This document shows positions 8,163 through 16,215 of a stretch of DNA of 64,000 nucleotides, in pieces. The stretch lies in assembly GCF_036084755.1 (NCBI RefSeq), contig NZ_CP107968.1, positions 186,001 to 250,000 on the forward strand. Reading direction: 5' to 3'. Position 1 is the stretch's first letter. Each line of letters starts with the position of its first letter. This DNA is from Streptomyces sp. NBC_00370. Lineage in GTDB: Bacteria; Actinomycetota; Actinomycetes; Streptomycetales; Streptomycetaceae. The notes under the pieces are model-generated. The model saw only the letters and a list, made by a program, of their open reading frames with translations, did not search any database and had not been told where the DNA came from. The position numbers were made by a program, and so were the translations under genes.

Positions 8163-9638
8163 GTGACCGAGGTTCTGATTGTCGGTGCTGGCCCGACCGG
8201 GCTCACGCTGGCCTGCGTGCTGGCCCGGGACGGGGTGCCGTTCCGGCTGATCGAGGCGGCGGCCGGGCCGCAGCCGGGTTCGCGGGGGAAGGGGATTCAG
8301 CCACGCACGCTGGAGGTGTTCGAGGATCTCGGGATCCTCGAACGGGTGCTGGCCGACGGGCGGGTCGGGACGCCGATCCGGTCGATCGGGTCTGATGGGC
8401 GGGTCGAGAAGAGCGGGGGTGAGCCGATCGAGGAACGGCCGGATGTTCCGTATCAGTCGGGGCTGATCACGCCGGAATGGCGGATCGAGGAGGCGCTCCG
8501 GCTGCGGCTGGCCGAGTTCGGGGGTGCGGTGGAGTTCGGTACGGCGCTCACCGGGTTCCAGCAGTCGGACGATGGGGTGAGCGCGAGCGTCGTACGGGGT
8601 GGCGTGGTGGAGACGGTCGAGGCGCGGTGGCTGGTCGGGTGCGATGGAGGGCATAGCGTCGTACGGAAGCAGGCCGGGATCGCCTTCGCGGGCGAGACGT
8701 TGGACGACGTACGGATGATCGTTGCCGACGTCGGGGTCGCTGGGTCGGACCGGGATGCGTGGCAGATGTGGCGACATGAGGAGGGGATGGTCGCGCTGTG
8801 TCCGCTCCCGTCGACGGATCTCTTTCAGTATCAGGCGAGTATTGGACCGGGGCAGGATCCCGGCCTTACGCTCGCGAATCTGCAGGAGATCTTGGTACGG
8901 CGGAGTGGCCGCAGCGATCTCAGGCTGGGTGAACCGGAGTGGGTGACGCTGTGGCGGGCGAACATCCGGCTCGTCGAGCGGTATCGCGAGGGGCGGGTGT
9001 TCCTGGCCGGGGATGCGGCGCACATTCACTCACCTGCTGGTGGGCAGGGAATGAATACGGGCATTCAGGATGCGTACAACCTTGGGTGGAAGCTCGCTGC
9101 GTCGCCTACGCTCTTGGACAGCTACGAGGACGAGCGTCGGCCGATCGCGGCCGGTGTGCTCGCGCTGTCGAATGCGCGGCTGGCGGAAACGCTTGCGGCG
9201 AAGGGGATCCCGATCCGCAGCGACGGGGACACTAGGCAGCTCAACCTCAACTATCGTGGGTCTGCCCTGGTGTGGGACGACCGTGATGAGACGGCCGAGC
9301 TCCGAGCTGGGGATCGCGCTCCGGATGCGACTGACCTGTTGACAACAGACGGCGTATGGCGGCATCTCTTCGAGCTGACCGGAGGTGGGCGATTCACGCT
9401 GCTGAACTTCGGGCCTCGGATCGATCCGCCGGCTGGTGTCAGGACCCTGCAGGTCGTGGGCGACCTCGTAGATACTGAAGGTCACCTTGCGAGTGCTTAC
9501 GGCGCAGGCGATCACACGCTGGTGCTGATCCGCCCGGATGGCTACATCGCGTGCATCTCCGATGCCGGTGATCTTCCCGCCGTACTCAGGCATGGAGAAA
9601 CTACAGGCGTTGGCAGATCGGCTGGTCGCCGACGGTGA
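8163..9638 (+). CDS. FAD-dependent aromatic monooxygenase
   Basis: A 491-residue class A flavoprotein monooxygenase (PheA/TetX-like). Three signatures are visible: the N-terminal dinucleotide fold 'VLIVGAGPTGLTLA', the 'LVGCDGGHSVVRK' DG motif (~residue 160) and the 'GRVFLAGDAAHIHSPAGGQG' GD motif (~residue 280). It would hydroxylate an aromatic or polyketide-like substrate using NAD(P)H and oxygen. GTG 8163 has GAGAGG 8 bases upstream. The last ~15 residues (GETTGVGRSAGRRR) are unlike the family and run into a broken beta-lactamase-like gene, so the natural C-terminus may have been replaced. Confidence 0.85.
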   Translation: MTEVLIVGAGPTGLTLACVLARDGVPFRLIEAAAGPQPGSRGKGIQPRTLEVFEDLGILERVLADGRVGTPIRSIGSDGRVEKSGGEPIEERPDVPYQSGLITPEWRIEEALRLRLAEFGGAVEFGTALTGFQQSDDGVSASVVRGGVVETVEARWLVGCDGGHSVVRKQAGIAFAGETLDDVRMIVADVGVAGSDRDAWQMWRHEEGMVALCPLPSTDLFQYQASIGPGQDPGLTLANLQEILVRRSGRSDLRLGEPEWVTLWRANIRLVERYREGRVFLAGDAAHIHSPAGGQGMNTGIQDAYNLGWKLAASPTLLDSYEDERRPIAAGVLALSNARLAETLAAKGIPIRSDGDTRQLNLNYRGSALVWDDRDETAELRAGDRAPDATDLLTTDGVWRHLFELTGGGRFTLLNFGPRIDPPAGVRTLQVVGDLVDTEGHLASAYGAGDHTLVLIRPDGYIACISDAGDLPAVLRHGETTGVGRSAGRRR

Positions 9639-9833
9639 GGTGCCGGGCGCGGTTGTCCGGTTGACGGACGGATGCGAGCACGGGGTGGGTCGGCGGGTGC
9701 TGTCGGCAACGATTCGGTGTTTCGGATCAGCTCGATGACCAAGCCGTTGGCTGTGGTGCCTGCGTTCTGGCAGCGCTACGGCTCCACCGGCGGTAGTCCG
9801 ACAGCAGGCCGCGTGTGGACCTCGGCTCGCTGA
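9592..9833 (+). pseudogene. Beta-lactamase-family serine hydrolase remnant
   Basis: The reading begins 'MEKLQALADRLVADGEVPGAVVRLTDG', the usual N-terminus of class C beta-lactamase-like hydrolases. It then shifts frame and continues 'NDSVFRISSMTKPLA', which holds the SxxK nucleophile motif. This joins directly to a fragment like the C-terminal 'FWQRYGSTGG' region, and a stop comes at 9831. The middle ~250 codons, with the YxN and HxG motifs, are missing. It is a frameshifted internal-deletion pseudogene. It overlaps the last 47 bases of the monooxygenase frame. Confidence 0.7.
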
Positions 9834-9962
9834 TCTCCAAAGCAGTACGTCGCGAGCCCGGCGCGGACCGTGTCCTCGTCGAGGCCAGGGTCGCGGCGGC
9901 GGCCGCGCAGGACGAGAGCGAGCTGGCGGCGGCTTCGGCGAGCTGGTGTCGGCGGTGGAGCG

Positions 9963-10226
9963 TCAGATGGTGCGGGTCATCCTTTTAGCTGTACTGCATT
10001 GGCCGACCTTGTGGTGGCGCCACAGTTGCACCACAGTCCAGGCCAGCAGGACGGCAAATACGGCCAGGAGGGCACCTGCGATCCCGGCCTGGCGGCCTGC
10101 CGACCTGTCCTGCTGCAAGACGAGGCCTAGCACAGACAGGAGTGTCCCCACCGCGTAGACAGAACGGACGCGCCTCAGCTGACGCACCGCGCGAGGAGGA
10201 AGCGCAACACGCTTCACGACAGTCAT
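9963..10226 (-). CDS. Small two-helix membrane protein
   Basis: An 87-residue protein with two predicted membrane segments, 'SVYAVGTLLSVLGLVLQ' and 'AGIAGALLAVFAVLLAWTVVQLW', separated by a short polar loop. The N-terminus is strongly basic, so it is probably inside. No family was recognised. The start at 10226 has a weak AGG upstream. It stands between two decayed genes, so it may itself be a relic. Confidence 0.5.
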   Translation of the reverse strand: MTVVKRVALPPRAVRQLRRVRSVYAVGTLLSVLGLVLQQDRSAGRQAGIAGALLAVFAVLLAWTVVQLWRHHKVGQCSTAKRMTRTI

Positions 10227-10379
10227 AGCGCCCTGCTACCCGAACCCTGCGGGGATAAGCGCGCACCGCCGATCATCAGATCCCGCTTCGCACGAGGCAC
10301 GGTGCAAGCGTCGAAAATTGAGCCCCTCTCCCCGGCCTCCTCTGGACCGTCCTGGCCGTAGCGGCACTTCCCCGCCGGG

Positions 10380-10570
10380 CCAGCCCCAAAAGGGCGCGCC
10401 GTCGAACGGGTCGTGGCTACCGTCCGCGAGGTGCTGCGCCGCCGGCGCGGCGCTTCAAGGGCATCGTCAACGGTCTGTTGCCGCTGATCAATCAGGTCCT
10501 TGAGGACCGGCACGGCCCCGGTACGGTGCCCGCACCGCCCCAGGCCACCCTGTACCGGCTCGGCACCTCT
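10380..10570 (+). pseudogene. Possible Mu/IS481-like transposase remnant
   Basis: One frame reads 'INQVLEDRHGPGTVPAPPQATLYRL', close to the helix-turn-helix region of transposases with Mu-type integrase cores. Frames shift on either side and no catalytic core survives. The assignment rests on a short stretch. Confidence 0.4.
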
Positions 10571-10751
10571 CGTCCGCCCCCGGAGAGCTGTCCGGCGGGG
10601 CCGTTTACCAGATGCCCGCGAGCCTCGACAGGCAGGCTTTCGCACCCCCGCCACGGCAGTGCGACCCGGCGCGCTGTGCGGCCAGCACATCGCGGCGGTC
10701 TGAGCGCCGAGCAGCAGCTCGCGGCGCCCGAGGGGATCAACCACGGCCAGC

Positions 10752-11017
10752 TTTCTGGTGCGTTGCCACCGTGAACCTGACCGGCCTGAGGGAGCGCGGG
10801 CTGTTCGTCACCAAGCTCGGGGGCGGCAACGCCTATCCGGACAGCCTCGACATGCTGCGCCAACTCATCGTGACGGCACTGGAAATGCACGCACGCAAGC
10901 CCTTGGTTCTCGCGGAGAGCGGCAGCACGTTCCCGTTGAGCCGTACGGTCGAGGCGTACGAGGCCCTGTCAGCGCCCGCACTCCGGCCAGATCATAGTCA
11001 TCTCCGAACACCAGTAG
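10752..11017 (+). pseudogene. Zinc-binding dehydrogenase (quinone reductase) 3' fragment
   Basis: The frame 'TVNLTGLRERGLFVTKLGGG' through 'FPLSRTVEAYEALSA' is the C-terminal cofactor and dimer region of quinone-oxidoreductase-like MDR enzymes. A frameshift after ~10970 moves the tail to another frame, 'HSGQIIVISEHQ' then TAG at 11015, which is the usual 'GKIVI' ending. The N-terminal two thirds are absent. Confidence 0.6.
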
Positions 11018-11229
11018 GCCAGTAGGATCATTCCACGTCCGCTCACACGCCCGATGCGGCGTCCCGTGCGGTGTGTACAGCGGTGGCGAACTCCCACTCT
11101 CACGGCGCCGGGCGGACGTGAGGGCCGAGTCGGCGACCCGTCCTTCCGCGCCGCTTCCGTGCCGCTTCCGTGCCGGTTACATCCATTGACTTGTGATCAA
11201 CCGAGTGGAAAGGTCGCCTCCGCGCCCTA

Positions 11230-11241
11230 GACAACGTTGTC
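11230..11241. promoter_or_regulatory. LacI-type operator before mannosidase
   Basis: GACAACGTTGTC is a perfect 12-base palindrome centred on CG, 60 bases before the start codon of the GH92 gene. This form is typical of LacI-family sugar regulators. No LacI gene is in the window, so the regulator would be encoded elsewhere. Confidence 0.65.
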
Positions 11242-11300
11242 AGACACGAGCCCTCGGACGGTGGCGCGCGGACTGGCAGGGCGTGGAGATGGAGAGCGGC

Positions 11301-13742
11301 ATGGGACAGGACGCACCTCTGGGCGGGCCCCACCTGACGCGCAAGACGTTCCTGCGGGGTCTTGCCGTGACCGGCGCGGGCGTGGCGCTCGCGCAGTCAC
11401 CGCTGCTGGGTGGCGTGGCCGGCGCGGTGTCCGACCCGGCGAAGGGCGCGGGCGCCGGGGGCGGCTCCAGGGACCTGGCCGGGCACGTGAACCCGTTCGT
11501 GGGCACGGCGATCCAGAAGGACAGCCCCTCCGTCTTCGGCGCTCAGCAAGCCGGGAACACCCACCCCGGAGCCGTCGCGCCGTTCGGGATGCTCACCTGG
11601 GGGCCGGACACGGTCGAGAAGCAGCCGGGCGGCTACTCCTGGGCTGCCCCGACCGTCCGCGGTTTCAGCCTGACGCACATCTCGGGCGGCGGCTGCGACT
11701 CGCTCGGCGACTTCCCGTTCATGCCGTTTCCCGGCGAGGTGACCTCCTCGCCCGCCACGACACCCGAGCGCTACGCCTCGGCCTTCTCCCACGACGCGGA
11801 GTCCGCCTCACCGGGCTACTACGGAGTGCACCTGGACAACGGCGCGAAGGCGGAGTTCACCGCGACACAGCGCGCGGGGACGGGCCGCTTCACCTATCCG
11901 CGCGGCAAGACGGCGAGCCTGCTCGTGGACGTCTCGGGCTCGGCGGCCGGAACGAGCGCCGCCGAGGTGCGAGTAGGGCGCAACACGCTCAGCGGCTCGG
12001 CCACGAGCGGCATGTTCTGCGGCGCGGCCGACTCCTACCAGGTCTACTTCTGGGCCGAGTTCGACCAGCCGTTCAAGACCTGGGGCACCTGGAGCGGAGA
12101 CTCCGTGCAGCCCGGCGGTTCGAAGGCGTCGTGCGAGGCGCAGCAGAGCGACACGGACGACACGAGCGAGGGCGTGTGTCTCGCCACCGGCACGAGCGCC
12201 GCCGGTACCGGCACGGCCGGCTGCGGCGCGTACGTCACCTTCCACGGGCCGGTGGCCGAGGCCCGGGTGGGTATCTCCTTCACCAGCGTGGCCGCCGCGC
12301 GCGCCAACCTGCGCGCGGAGAACCACGGCAGCTTCAAGGCCCAGCGCGCACGGGCCCGAGCCACGTGGAACGAACAGCTCGGAGCGATCCGCGTCGACGG
12401 CGGCGAGCCCGCGGACCTCGCGACCTTCTACACCGCGCTCTACCACTGCTTCCTGCACCCCAACGTCTTCTCCGACGCGAACGGCGAGTACACGGGCTTC
12501 GACGGCAAGACGCACCGCACGCGACGCGGGCACGCGCAGTACGCGAACTTCTCGGGCTGGGACGTCTACCGCTCCCAGATCCAACTGCTCGCCATGCTCG
12601 CGCCGCGCGAGACGAGCGACATGATGCAGTCGATGGTGAACGACTACGCACAGGGCGGCCAACTGCCCAAGTGGTCGCTCGCCAACGACGAGTCGTACAT
12701 CATGGTCGGCGACCCGGCCGCGCCGATCTTCGCCGAGGCCTACGCCTTCGGGGCCAGGGACTTCGACACGCGGGCAGCGCTCGACGCGCTCGTCGCGCAG
12801 GCCACGAAGGCGAACAGGATCAGGCCCGGCATCGAGGACTTCCAGAAGTTCGGCTACCTGCCGGCCGACCGGACGTACGAGCAGTACCACTACGGTTCGG
12901 TCTCCACCTCGCTGGAGTACAACACCGCCGACTTCGCCATCGCAGAACTCGCCCGGCAGACCGGGGACATGCGCACCGCGCGGACCTTCGACCAGCGCGC
13001 ACAGTACTGGCGCAAGCTGTTCAACCCGAAGACCGGCTACGTACAGGGGCGCAACGCCGACGGCTCCTGGGTCGCGGACTTCGACCCGGCGAGCCCCGCG
13101 AACTTCGTGGAGGGCAACGCCGCGCAGTACACCTGGATGGTGCCCTTCGACGTGCGCGGCCTCTTCGACGCACTCGGCGGCGACAATGCCGTCCGCGCCC
13201 GCCTCGACACTTTCTTCACCCAGCTCAACGCCGGGATGGACAAGCCGTACGCCTGGATGGGCAACGAACCGAACATCCCGGCCCCTTACCTGTACGCGTA
13301 CGCGGGCGCGCCGTACCGCACGCAGGAGGTCGTACGCCGCGCGATGACGGAGTTGTATACCCCGGAGGCAGGCGGGCTGCCGGGCAACGACGACCTCGGC
13401 ACGATGAGCGCCTGGTACGTGTGGTCGGCACTCGGCATGTTCCCGCAGGTGCCGGGACGGGCCGAACTGGTCCTCGCCAGCCCGCTGTTCCGCGCCGCCA
13501 CCGTACGACTCGGCTCGGGCCGCACCATCGAGGTGCACGCACCCCACGCCGCACGGAACGCGCCGTACGTGCGGGGGCTACGCGTCGACGGCCGCCGCTC
13601 CACGAAGCCGTGGCTGCCGGCCACCTTCGCGCACACCGGCGGCCGCCTCGACTTCTCCCTCGCGGCGACACCGGACCGGCACTGGGGCAGCGACCCGACC
13701 GACGCCCCGCCCTCCTTCGGCAAGAACAGCCACCGAGCCTGA
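11301..13742 (+). CDS. Secreted GH92 alpha-mannosidase
   Basis: An 813-residue glycoside hydrolase of family GH92, which are calcium-dependent exo-acting alpha-mannosidases. The N-terminus has an export signal 'LTRKTFLRGLAVTGAGVALA', like a Tat signal but with Arg-Lys rather than Arg-Arg. Family landmarks follow: 'VNPFVGTA', 'NTHPGAVAPFGM', 'FSLTHISGGGC', 'FSGWDVYRSQIQLLA', then 'WMGNEPNIPAPYLY' with the catalytic Glu (~656) and 'GNDDLGTMSAWYVWSALG' with the acidic pair (~697-698). ATG 11301 keeps the operator at 11230-11241 upstream. It probably trims mannan outside the cell under sugar control. Confidence 0.9.
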   Translation: MGQDAPLGGPHLTRKTFLRGLAVTGAGVALAQSPLLGGVAGAVSDPAKGAGAGGGSRDLAGHVNPFVGTAIQKDSPSVFGAQQAGNTHPGAVAPFGMLTWGPDTVEKQPGGYSWAAPTVRGFSLTHISGGGCDSLGDFPFMPFPGEVTSSPATTPERYASAFSHDAESASPGYYGVHLDNGAKAEFTATQRAGTGRFTYPRGKTASLLVDVSGSAAGTSAAEVRVGRNTLSGSATSGMFCGAADSYQVYFWAEFDQPFKTWGTWSGDSVQPGGSKASCEAQQSDTDDTSEGVCLATGTSAAGTGTAGCGAYVTFHGPVAEARVGISFTSVAAARANLRAENHGSFKAQRARARATWNEQLGAIRVDGGEPADLATFYTALYHCFLHPNVFSDANGEYTGFDGKTHRTRRGHAQYANFSGWDVYRSQIQLLAMLAPRETSDMMQSMVNDYAQGGQLPKWSLANDESYIMVGDPAAPIFAEAYAFGARDFDTRAALDALVAQATKANRIRPGIEDFQKFGYLPADRTYEQYHYGSVSTSLEYNTADFAIAELARQTGDMRTARTFDQRAQYWRKLFNPKTGYVQGRNADGSWVADFDPASPANFVEGNAAQYTWMVPFDVRGLFDALGGDNAVRARLDTFFTQLNAGMDKPYAWMGNEPNIPAPYLYAYAGAPYRTQEVVRRAMTELYTPEAGGLPGNDDLGTMSAWYVWSALGMFPQVPGRAELVLASPLFRAATVRLGSGRTIEVHAPHAARNAPYVRGLRVDGRRSTKPWLPATFAHTGGRLDFSLAATPDRHWGSDPTDAPPSFGKNSHRA

Positions 13743-13752
13743 CCCTCCCGAG

Positions 13753-13781
13753 CCCCTTCCGGCCGTGCGCGCCGGAAGGGG
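13753..13781 (+). terminator. Stem-loop after GH92 gene
   Basis: Arms CCCCTTCCGGC (13753-13763) and GCCGGAAGGGG (13771-13781) enclose a 7-base loop, 10 bases past the GH92 stop. It is a strong stem without a T-run. Confidence 0.75.
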
Positions 13782-13909
13782 CCGCGGCACGCGGCGACCA
13801 CGAACAGACCTGCACCGGCAAACGGGAAGACCAACAGGCCGCTCCCTGACCCTCGCAGGCCACAACCGCAGCGGAACGCGCTGCCAGAGGCCGGCCGAGC
13901 GCCCGGACA
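13781..13909 (+). repeat. Copy of a marR 3' end
   Basis: This block aligns without gaps to 29880-30008, the last 22 codons and downstream DNA of the MarR gene at 29445-29948. Roughly five bases in six match. In the matching frame it reads 'AAARGDHEQTCTGKRED' and ends in TGA at the equivalent position (13847 versus 29946). It is evidently the leftover 3' end of a related regulator gene. Confidence 0.75.
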
Positions 13910-13922
13910 TCCTCTGCGAGTG

Positions 13923-14657
13923 TCAGGGACTGACGGCAGCCTTGAGAAGCAACTCGCTCAGCTCGCCGGGCATGGTGACCATACAGTCGTGACCGGTCGG
14001 CAGTTCCCACACGCGCGCCGGAGAACCGTTGGGCTGTAGCGCGGGGACGGGCGGCAGCGTGAAGCCTTCCGCGTTCCCGCCGTTGCAGCGGATGTGGGTG
14101 TGCGGGATCGCGTTCGCAGCCGGGTTGTCCAACCGGACCGGTTGCTGGATGCAGCGCACCGGGTGATCCGAGATCACCGTGCGCAGCCACGCGACGTCGG
14201 CCGGGTCGGTCACTCCGAACAGGCCGAGCGGGGGCGGCTGTTCCGGGGGCGGCGGAATGAGCCACGGGCGACCGGATTCCGCGGCCAGGTCGATCAGGCC
14301 CTGCAGTTCGGGCAGGGTGTCGAGCGGGGTCTCGCCGTCCTGAGGGACCATCGAGTCGACGTACACCAGGTGCGCGATCCGGTCCGGCACCTGGTTGGCT
14401 GCGGACGAGATGACCGCCCCCGCGTAGCTGTGGCCCACGAGCACTACGTCGCTGAGGTCCGCTTCGTCGATCAGCCGGACGACATCGTCGACGTGCGTGT
14501 CGAGTCCTACTTCAGGGCTGAGCAGATGCGCCTTGTCGCCGTAGCCGGTCAGCGACGGAGCGAGCACACGATGTCCGGCCGACTCCAGCGGCGGAACCAC
14601 GCGCTCCCAGGACTGTCCACTGTGCCAAGCACCGTGAACCAGTAGAAATATTGACAT
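13923..14657 (-). CDS. Alpha/beta hydrolase
   Basis: A 244-residue alpha/beta-fold hydrolase of the short esterase type. The strand-oxyanion segment 'FLLVHGAWHSGQSWERV' begins at residue 3, the nucleophile elbow is 'VGHSYAGAV' (~Ser 80) and the His is in 'GHDCMVTMPGEL' near the C-terminus. The substrate is probably a small ester. ATG 14657 was chosen because the fold begins at once; the frame extends 15 unconserved residues upstream. It is divergent from an HxlR regulator (14835), with a palindrome at 14743-14759 between them, which suggests control by that protein. Confidence 0.85.
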   Translation of the reverse strand: MSIFLLVHGAWHSGQSWERVVPPLESAGHRVLAPSLTGYGDKAHLLSPEVGLDTHVDDVVRLIDEADLSDVVLVGHSYAGAVISSAANQVPDRIAHLVYVDSMVPQDGETPLDTLPELQGLIDLAAESGRPWLIPPPPEQPPPLGLFGVTDPADVAWLRTVISDHPVRCIQQPVRLDNPAANAIPHTHIRCNGGNAEGFTLPPVPALQPNGSPARVWELPTGHDCMVTMPGELSELLLKAAVSP

Positions 14658-14742
14658 GACAGGAACGATCTTCTTTCTCAAGGCGTCGAGGCATCGAGGC
14701 ATCGAGATGCACCGACAAAACAGCGGTTACGATTCACGTCTC

Positions 14743-14759
14743 GGTTCCCTTTGGGAACC
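14743..14759. promoter_or_regulatory. Palindrome in hydrolase/HxlR divergent region
   Basis: GGTTCCC-TTT-GGGAACC has perfect 7-base arms and lies between the divergent starts at 14657 and 14835. A second weaker symmetry, GGCAC-N6-GTGCC, lies near 14799-14814, closer to the HxlR gene. Either could be the HxlR site. Confidence 0.55.
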
Positions 14760-14834
14760 ACAATCATCATGGTGTGCCCGACCCTGACCGGGCAATAGGG
14801 CACATTCCCGTGCCATGGTTCCTTGGAGGTAACG

Positions 14835-15227
14835 ATGACCGTGACGGACAGTGAGCCGGTTCCGGAGCAGCAGGACGCGAGTCGGCTCCGCGTCGTCCTC
14901 GGCATGGTCGGGGACAAGTGGTCACTTATGGTCGTGTGCAACCTCAGAGAAGGGCCGCAGCGCTTCTCCGAACTCAAGCGCACCGTCGACGGAATCAGCC
15001 AGCGCATGCTCACCGTCACCGTGCGCAATCTGGAACGGGACGGCATCCTCACCCGCACCGTCCACAACGCCATGCCGCCCCACGTCAGCTACGCGCTCAC
15101 CCCGATGGGCAGCACGCTTTGTGAGGCCACGTTGCCCCTCCTGGAGTGGAGTGCCGAACACCTGGCGCTCATCGACTCCGCGCGCGCCGAGTACGACACC
15201 CGCGCCGACGCCGCAACGCACGACTGA
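14835..15227 (+). CDS. HxlR family winged-helix regulator
   Basis: A 130-residue HxlR-type regulator. The signature 'MVGDKWSLMVVCNLREGPQRFSELKR' and the recognition region 'GISQRMLTVTVRNLERDGILTR' are plain, followed by 'VSYALTPMGSTL' and a dimerisation helix. HxlR proteins respond to reactive electrophiles or redox change in several bacteria. ATG 14835 has GGAGG 5 bases upstream. The divergent alpha/beta hydrolase is the probable target. Confidence 0.9.
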   Translation: MTVTDSEPVPEQQDASRLRVVLGMVGDKWSLMVVCNLREGPQRFSELKRTVDGISQRMLTVTVRNLERDGILTRTVHNAMPPHVSYALTPMGSTLCEATLPLLEWSAEHLALIDSARAEYDTRADAATHD

Positions 15228-15752
15228 TCGCTGCCCTGACCACGCTGATCGGCGCCTGCGTCGAAGCAGCGTCGCTGTCCGCTGCGAGCTGGCCGGCGAC
15301 GGTCCGGGGTCGACGACGAGGATGACGGCTGCCGCTTCGGCGGCATCGGCGCGGTCGGTCCAGGAGACGGGTTCCGTCGGCCGGGGCGATGATATTGCCG
15401 GTCTGCTGCCACGGGCCCAGCAGACAGCCGAAGGCCGGGTGTGGAACGGGCTGTCCGCTCCGGCCCCCTGGTGGCTGGTGTAGATGATGCGGCGGGCTCA
15501 CGCAGCGACGGCAGCGTCGATGCCGACGCGGTGCAGGGCGACGGCGTCGGCGTGCGGGTCGTTGAAGGAGACGAGCAGGACCTGCTCGTCGCCCTCGTAG
15601 GAGCCCTGGCCCGGACCCGGCACGGCGAGAGCGGCAGGCGGCGGCCGGAAACGTCCAGTTCGGGCGGTGCTGCAGGGCACAGCAGAGCGCCCGCCCAGTA
15701 GTTTCGGGCGGGCCTTCCAATTCCCTCAGACAGCTATCCGGTGCGGAGCGTC
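15228..15752. other. Gene-poor stretch with a possible remnant
   Basis: A 60-codon - strand frame at 15498-15680 contains 'EGDEQVLLVSFNDPHADAVALHRVG', which looks like real protein sequence ending in a natural stop. It has no recognised family and no convincing start. The rest shows nothing. Confidence 0.4.
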
Positions 15753-15893
15753 CTACTGGATACAGCCGCCCATGCAGAGGGTGGTGAACTGGGTGATGCC
15801 GGTGGGCTCTGCGGCGGAGGCGCCGGGCATGAAGCCCACCGTGAGCGCGGCGGCAGCCAGCAGGCCGGCGGACAAGCGAGCCATAGTACGCAT
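15753..15893 (-). CDS. Tiny exported cysteine peptide
   Basis: A 46-residue precursor. Residues 1-30 form a classic Sec signal: basic MRTMAR, a hydrophobic run 'LSAGLLAAAALTVGFMPG' and an ASA cleavage site. The predicted mature peptide is only about 16 residues, AEPTGITQFTTLCMGGCIQ allowing for cleavage at either alanine, with two Cys that could form a disulphide loop. GGGGGAAA lies 7 bases before ATG 15893. It stands alone. Function is unknown; a signalling or antimicrobial peptide is possible, and a degenerate secreted protein is the alternative. Confidence 0.6.
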   Translation of the reverse strand: MRTMARLSAGLLAAAALTVGFMPGASAAEPTGITQFTTLCMGGCIQ

Positions 15894-16215
15894 AGGCAAT
15901 TTCCCCCGGGTGATGGAATCGAACAACTCGGTCAGCACAGCTCCCAATGACTCTAGATGCAGACCACCGCGGGAGAACCAGGGTTGAGGAACACGGCGTG
16001 TGCTCCCCCGCATCCCGTTCCATGGCGCCGCCCTTCCAGAAGCTCCGCGCCGTGCGCAGCCAGTGTGCACCGATTGCGCATCTCAGGTCAGGAACCGAAG
16101 TCCCGAATGCACACGGGCTATCCGAGCCATGCCTGAACAGATAGCGTGCCGCAGAGTTGTAACAGGTTGACGGACCGTACCCACGGCTCATCTGTGAAGA
16201 GCTACACACCTGTGC

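Noticed and set aside
11808..13547. A 579-codon open frame on the - strand inside the GH92 gene
   Set aside because: It is the complementary frame of a long high-GC gene. It has no family motif and is rich in Arg/Val/Gly as expected of such shadows.
14680..14712. GAGGCATC-like tandem copies near the hydrolase start
   Set aside because: Only about three imperfect 8-base copies. Too short to be a meaningful repeat or iteron set.
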